This document shows positions 7,047-10,174 of a stretch of 10,174 nucleotides of DNA, piece after piece. The stretch covers positions 1 to 10,174 of the forward strand of contig CAMYJN010000045.1 of the NCBI GenBank assembly GCA_947258625.1, given 5' to 3'. Every line of letters starts with the position of its first letter. Within the stretch, counting starts at the first letter, position 1. The notes under the pieces are model-generated. The model ran no database searches. It was not told where the DNA came from and was given only the letters and a program-made list of their open reading frames with translations. Position numbers and translations under genes: made by a program. This DNA comes from an uncultured Polyangiaceae bacterium (lineage in GTDB: Bacteria; Myxococcota_A; Polyangia; Polyangiales; Houyiibacteriaceae).

Positions 7047-8117
7047 TCAGGCCTGGCGGATGGTGAGCTTGTTGGCCAGCTCGATGAGCATGCCGCGGCC
7101 TTGAGACCCGAAGCAGGCCCGGTCCAGGGCGGATAACGCGTCGTTTCGCAGGTCCGCAATCCGCTGCTCGAGCCGATCGATCACACCGGAGTCGTGAAGA
7201 ATCCTGCGTGCTTCTCCGAGCTCGCGTTCGTCTGCCTCGCCTCGACCCACGACGGTCTCAACCGGCAGTCGTTCGGCCGGATCGGTCGAACGACGAAGCT
7301 CCACGAGGACGCTACTCATCTTCCCGTGCGGGATGTCCATGCCCGGCTTCCCGGTGCTGTCGGGAGAACCCAGCGCACCGAGGAGATCATCTCTGATTTG
7401 GAACGCTTCCCCGATCGGATCGGCCCAATCCGCAAGCGCGTGGAGTTGTTCGGTGCTCGGGTTTCCAAGCAGTGCGCCGAGAAGAAGTGGCCCACGCACG
7501 GAGTAGCTGGTCGTCTTCAGAGCGTGCATGCGGGCGACATCGTCGTCTCCAGTGAGGTCGAGCTGTTGGCCGCAGTACACCTGTTTTTGAATCTGCAGGA
7601 ACATCGCGCTGGCTCGGGCCCAGGACTGAGTCGGGTAGGGTGCTTCGAGAAAGAGCTCCCAGGCATAAACCGACGCCAAGTCGCCGGCGAGCACACCGAG
7701 CGCAGCGCCCAGGTGCGGATCCCGATGTCGGCGTTGCAAGCTCGCGTGTACCGCGGTGCCACCCCGGCGTATCTCGTCGTCGTCCATCCAGTCGTCGTGA
7801 ATCAGAAGATAGCTCTGCAGTAGCTCTAGCGATGCGCTGAGCTCGACCAGGCGCTCCATACCGGTGCCCGGGCGCACGCAGCGGTATCCGGCCACCGCGA
7901 CTGCGGGTCGAAGACGTTTCCCTCCGCGCATCGTCATCGCCTCGATCTCGTCGACGAGCTCGAGGGTAGGAGGCGAGATCTCCATCATCTCGCGCTTCTT
8001 CGCCTCGAAGAACTCGCGCAGTGCAGTATCGACTCCCGCCCGGACCGTCCGAAGCCAATCTGTCGGCACGGCTATCGCCAGGGGTTCAGGGGCGGCTTGA
8101 AGGTGCGGGGCTTGCAT
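7047..8117 (-). CDS. Polyprenyl diphosphate synthase (FPP/GGPP synthase type)
   Basis: This is a trans-prenyltransferase that condenses IPP with allylic diphosphates, using Mg2+. The 356-residue product has GGKRLRP (65-71), the first Asp-rich motif DDWMD within DDWMDDDEIRRGG (108-120), GQQLDL (183-188), Lys201-Thr-Thr-Ser-Tyr, and the second Asp-rich region FQIRDDLLG (239-247). In that region the third Asp is replaced by Gly, as in several bacterial IdsA-like enzymes. The FARM has no two-residue insertion of the bacterial type II FPP synthases. Tyr103, five residues before the FARM, is bulky, so a short product (C15 or C20) is expected. Product length cannot be fixed from sequence. FPP would suit the squalene and sterol context. 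The start is supported by AGGGAG 5 nt upstream, and the first 32 nt overlap the cyclase gene. A longer-chain role, such as quinone side chains, is less likely but not excluded. Confidence 0.88.
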   Translation of the reverse strand: MQAPHLQAAPEPLAIAVPTDWLRTVRAGVDTALREFFEAKKREMMEISPPTLELVDEIEAMTMRGGKRLRPAVAVAGYRCVRPGTGMERLVELSASLELLQSYLLIHDDWMDDDEIRRGGTAVHASLQRRHRDPHLGAALGVLAGDLASVYAWELFLEAPYPTQSWARASAMFLQIQKQVYCGQQLDLTGDDDVARMHALKTTSYSVRGPLLLGALLGNPSTEQLHALADWADPIGEAFQIRDDLLGALGSPDSTGKPGMDIPHGKMSSVLVELRRSTDPAERLPVETVVGRGEADERELGEARRILHDSGVIDRLEQRIADLRNDALSALDRACFGSQGRGMLIELANKLTIRQA

Positions 8118-10098
8118 GGGGTCTCCCTGGTTGCTCGTGATCGGTGAGGAAACGACGAAGAAGCGCCAGTGCCATCACTGGAAAGTACTGTCGGTAGAGT
8201 CGGTAGTTCAGCAGTGCGGTTTCGAAGAAAAGACCGACGAACTGCCCGTCGGGCCACTCCCCTGATTCCAGTTGCGTGAGCTCGAGAAATCCCGCGGCGC
8301 GAACGAGTGCGGCGACGTTCGGCTCACGTGCTTCGATCAAGGTGATGAGCGCCCAGGCCGTCTGCACCGGGAGCCCTTCGGGCGCATCGACGTACCGTCG
8401 CATTTGCCGGCTGGTGTGATGCTCGCCCCAGCCGCCATCCGGGCGTTGATGTGCCAGCAACCAACGGCATGCCTTTCGGACCCGCTGGTCTGAGGGGGCA
8501 ACCCCGCCAGCCAGCAGACCGCGGACGCCAAACATCGTGCCGTAGATGTACTGCACGCCCCAGGCTGCGTCCCAGGTGCCGTCGAGATTTTGGGCCTCGA
8601 CGAGAAAAGTGCGGGCACGCTCGATGGCGTGCTGAATCCGATGACGCAAGAGGTTCGGATACCGGTTTTGGACTTCGCGCAAGGCGATGAGCGACGACGC
8701 CGTACACTCGACATACGAGCGCTCGACCATGCACCCACCGAACATCTCCGAGGGATTCATCCATTCGAGAGGAATCGAGGTCTTACTCGGCTCATAGCTT
8801 CCGAAGCCGCCGTCGGGGTTTTGGCATCGGAGAATGAACCGGCAGGCACGCGCGGTGTCCTCTTGGCCCAAGCACTCGGGCTGCGTCTGCAGCAGTGCGA
8901 TCAGGGCCTCGGCCGTGCAATCGCTCACGGGCCAGCCATGTCGGACCTCGGAGAAACACCAGCCACCGGTCGGATCAATTCGATTCGCAGCACGGTAGTC
9001 GAAGCTCGCTTCCGCGATCTGTTGACCCGCGAGAAACGATGAACCACGGGCTAGCGCTTCGGTGCTGCCTGCCATCGGGACGATGGAAAGGGCCTGAAGC
9101 GCAAAAGACGTATCCCAGCAGACGCTTCCTGCGCCAGCGACCCGGGACCCTTCCTCCGCATCCTCCCAAAACCAGGCGTCCAAGCCCGCGACCGCCTCCT
9201 CGATATCGGCGTCGTTTGGATCGTTCGACCAAAGCGCCAGGATGCTGAGGAGACCGTTGACCGGGGAGAGCGACAAGTAACTGCTGGCCCTGAGGTCGCT
9301 CCGCATCCGTTGGCGAAGCCCGTGAAGGACGCGCGCACGCACGCTCTCGAGTTGAATGCGCTCGTATAGGCGGCTGAGCCCGAAGAGCACCCGGAGCCCG
9401 TTGCTCGCGCGAAACGGCGCGTCCTTTTCTCGGACCGAGCTCGCGAACGCTGGGAAATCGATCCGATCATAGCGGCCGGCGTAGAGCTCGGTCCGCAGCG
9501 CGGAGCACACCGGGATGTTCGACGCGACGAATCGTTGTCCGTAAAGCACCGCGAGCCCCAAATAAATCGAGCGGGTGTGGCAGTAGTAGTTCGCCGGATG
9601 GAGTGGAAAGCGAGCAGGGAGCGCCCAGACCTCGGGAAGGATCGGGTTGACGCCTTCCCAGGGGTAGAGACCCAACAAGGCCAGCCAGACTTTACCCCAG
9701 GTGGGGATTCGCTGAACGCCTCCTTCTCGCTCGAACATTTGGCGTGCACCCTGTAGCCACTCGGCCGATTCGGAGGCACCAAGAAGGCGTGCGGCCACGT
9801 AGACGAGGGTCGTCACGAAGAGGCTGCCCTCGTCGAACGGGTGCAGCCCCCAAAGGCCAGCATCATTTCGAGTGGCGAGGAAGTGCGCCAGGATGCCGGC
9901 ACGGCGTGATGGGTTGATCTTCACGCCTATGATCTCTGCCGTGATTGTGTACTGCGCGGTGAGCATCGGACACCAGACGCATTCCCCCTCCCAGCTTCCG
10001 TCGGCCCGCTGCATTCGCGTGAGGGCTCCGGCGCCACGATCGAGCGCAGTGCCACGCTCGGACGGCTGTTCTCGCAGTGCGTGTGAACCGATGCGCAT
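8086..10098 (-). CDS. osc: Oxidosqualene cyclase (sterol cyclase, lanosterol/cycloartenol synthase family)
   Basis: This terpene cyclase is expected to cyclise (3S)-2,3-oxidosqualene to a tetracyclic or pentacyclic triterpenol, probably at the membrane. The 670-residue product lacks the squalene-hopene cyclase DxDDTA motif and instead has GWPVSDCTAE with catalytic Asp393. Residues that match human lanosterol synthase are visible: His174 (human His232), Trp328 (387), Phe382 (444), Asp393/Cys394 (455/456), Tyr435 (503), Cys465 (533), Trp513 (581) and Phe624 (696). QW-type repeats are seen at QRADGSW (30-36), QNPDGGF (426-432), QNLDGTW (503-509), QRPDGGW (551-557) and QLESGEW (609-615). The segment HPANYYCHTR (167-176) replaces the eukaryotic HP-x-x-MWCHCR, and Gly322 sits where Thr or Tyr is usual. 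Product identity is therefore open. ATG 10098 follows the upstream stop directly, with GGAG 9 nt before it. It is the first complete gene of the series. Confidence 0.93.
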   Translation of the reverse strand: MRIGSHALREQPSERGTALDRGAGALTRMQRADGSWEGECVWCPMLTAQYTITAEIIGVKINPSRRAGILAHFLATRNDAGLWGLHPFDEGSLFVTTLVYVAARLLGASESAEWLQGARQMFEREGGVQRIPTWGKVWLALLGLYPWEGVNPILPEVWALPARFPLHPANYYCHTRSIYLGLAVLYGQRFVASNIPVCSALRTELYAGRYDRIDFPAFASSVREKDAPFRASNGLRVLFGLSRLYERIQLESVRARVLHGLRQRMRSDLRASSYLSLSPVNGLLSILALWSNDPNDADIEEAVAGLDAWFWEDAEEGSRVAGAGSVCWDTSFALQALSIVPMAGSTEALARGSSFLAGQQIAEASFDYRAANRIDPTGGWCFSEVRHGWPVSDCTAEALIALLQTQPECLGQEDTARACRFILRCQNPDGGFGSYEPSKTSIPLEWMNPSEMFGGCMVERSYVECTASSLIALREVQNRYPNLLRHRIQHAIERARTFLVEAQNLDGTWDAAWGVQYIYGTMFGVRGLLAGGVAPSDQRVRKACRWLLAHQRPDGGWGEHHTSRQMRRYVDAPEGLPVQTAWALITLIEAREPNVAALVRAAGFLELTQLESGEWPDGQFVGLFFETALLNYRLYRQYFPVMALALLRRFLTDHEQPGRPHASPAPSSRP
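8123..8128 (-). promoter_or_regulatory. Ribosome binding site for prenyl synthase gene
   Basis: AGGGAG on the minus strand lies 5 nt before the ATG at 8117, within the 3' part of the cyclase gene. It supports the start that overlaps the cyclase by 32 nt. Confidence 0.55.
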
Positions 10099-10174
10099 TC
10101 ACTCGGTCTCCGCAATTCTGCGTGCCGCCGATGCGCTGAACTGGCCAATCCGCGCCAGCTTTGCCGCGACGTCG
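10099..10174 (-). CDS. C-terminal end of an unidentified operon gene (partial)
   Basis: A frame open to the right edge ends with TGA at 10099-10101, directly before the cyclase ATG (TGAATG, no gap). Only the last 24 residues are visible: DVAAKLARIG, then QFSASAARRI, then AETE. That is an Ala- and Arg-rich amphipathic helix with an acidic tail, and it identifies no family. The abutting stop and start, and the low chance of such spacing, make it a likely co-transcribed gene. By pathway logic, squalene synthase or squalene epoxidase would fit this place, but that is inference only. Confidence 0.5.
   Translation of the reverse strand, partial: DVAAKLARIGQFSASAARRIAETE

Noticed and set aside
8086..10098. 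Squalene-hopene cyclase as identity of the cyclase
   Set aside because: The DxDDTA motif is absent. VSDCTAE, the His174 region, Tyr435 and Cys465 fit oxidosqualene cyclases.

Overview
The window looks like chromosomal DNA from a high-GC, Gram-negative, aerobic bacterium. The best guess is a member of the Myxococcota (Deltaproteobacteria in older usage). Three things point there: bacterial sterol-pathway enzymes combined with a mevalonate pathway, two exported envelope proteins of myxobacterial style on the left, and the C-terminal end of what looks like a cytochrome c-like protein at the left edge. The assignment rests on gene content only, because no rRNA or other phylogenetic marker is present.

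Left part (1-2717, plus strand). The 3' end of an unfinished gene (1-157) is followed by a 585-residue secreted protein (161-1918) that has an internal duplication and a predicted C-terminal outer-membrane beta-barrel. Next comes a 247-residue lipoprotein (1974-2717). These are envelope genes with no evident link to the right part. The lipoprotein gene converges on the sterol operon across a 54-bp gap.

Right part (2772-10174, minus strand). This is one very compact gene series, read from right to left: end of an unidentified gene; oxidosqualene cyclase (sterol cyclase); polyprenyl diphosphate synthase; mevalonate kinase (mvaK1); diphosphomevalonate decarboxylase (mvaD); phosphomevalonate kinase (mvaK2); and a CYP51-type sterol 14-alpha-demethylase. 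Neighbouring genes overlap or are separated by 0-1 nt throughout, so they are very probably co-transcribed and translationally coupled, from a promoter beyond the right edge.

Together the six complete genes form two blocks of one route. Mevalonate goes to isopentenyl diphosphate (three GHMP-family enzymes) and then to FPP or GGPP (prenyl synthase). Separately, oxidosqualene goes to a tetracyclic or related triterpenol (cyclase) and then to a 14-demethylated sterol (CYP51). The steps not present here are HMG-CoA synthase and reductase, IPP isomerase, squalene synthase and squalene epoxidase. One of them could be the truncated gene at the right edge, whose visible 24 residues do not identify it.

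The main point of interest is that a sterol cyclase, a CYP51 and the lower mevalonate pathway share one operon in a bacterium, and that cyclase positions known to control product outcome carry an unusual mix of residues. No intergenic stretch exceeds 60 bp. I saw no tRNA, rRNA, CRISPR array, insertion sequence or convincing intrinsic terminator.
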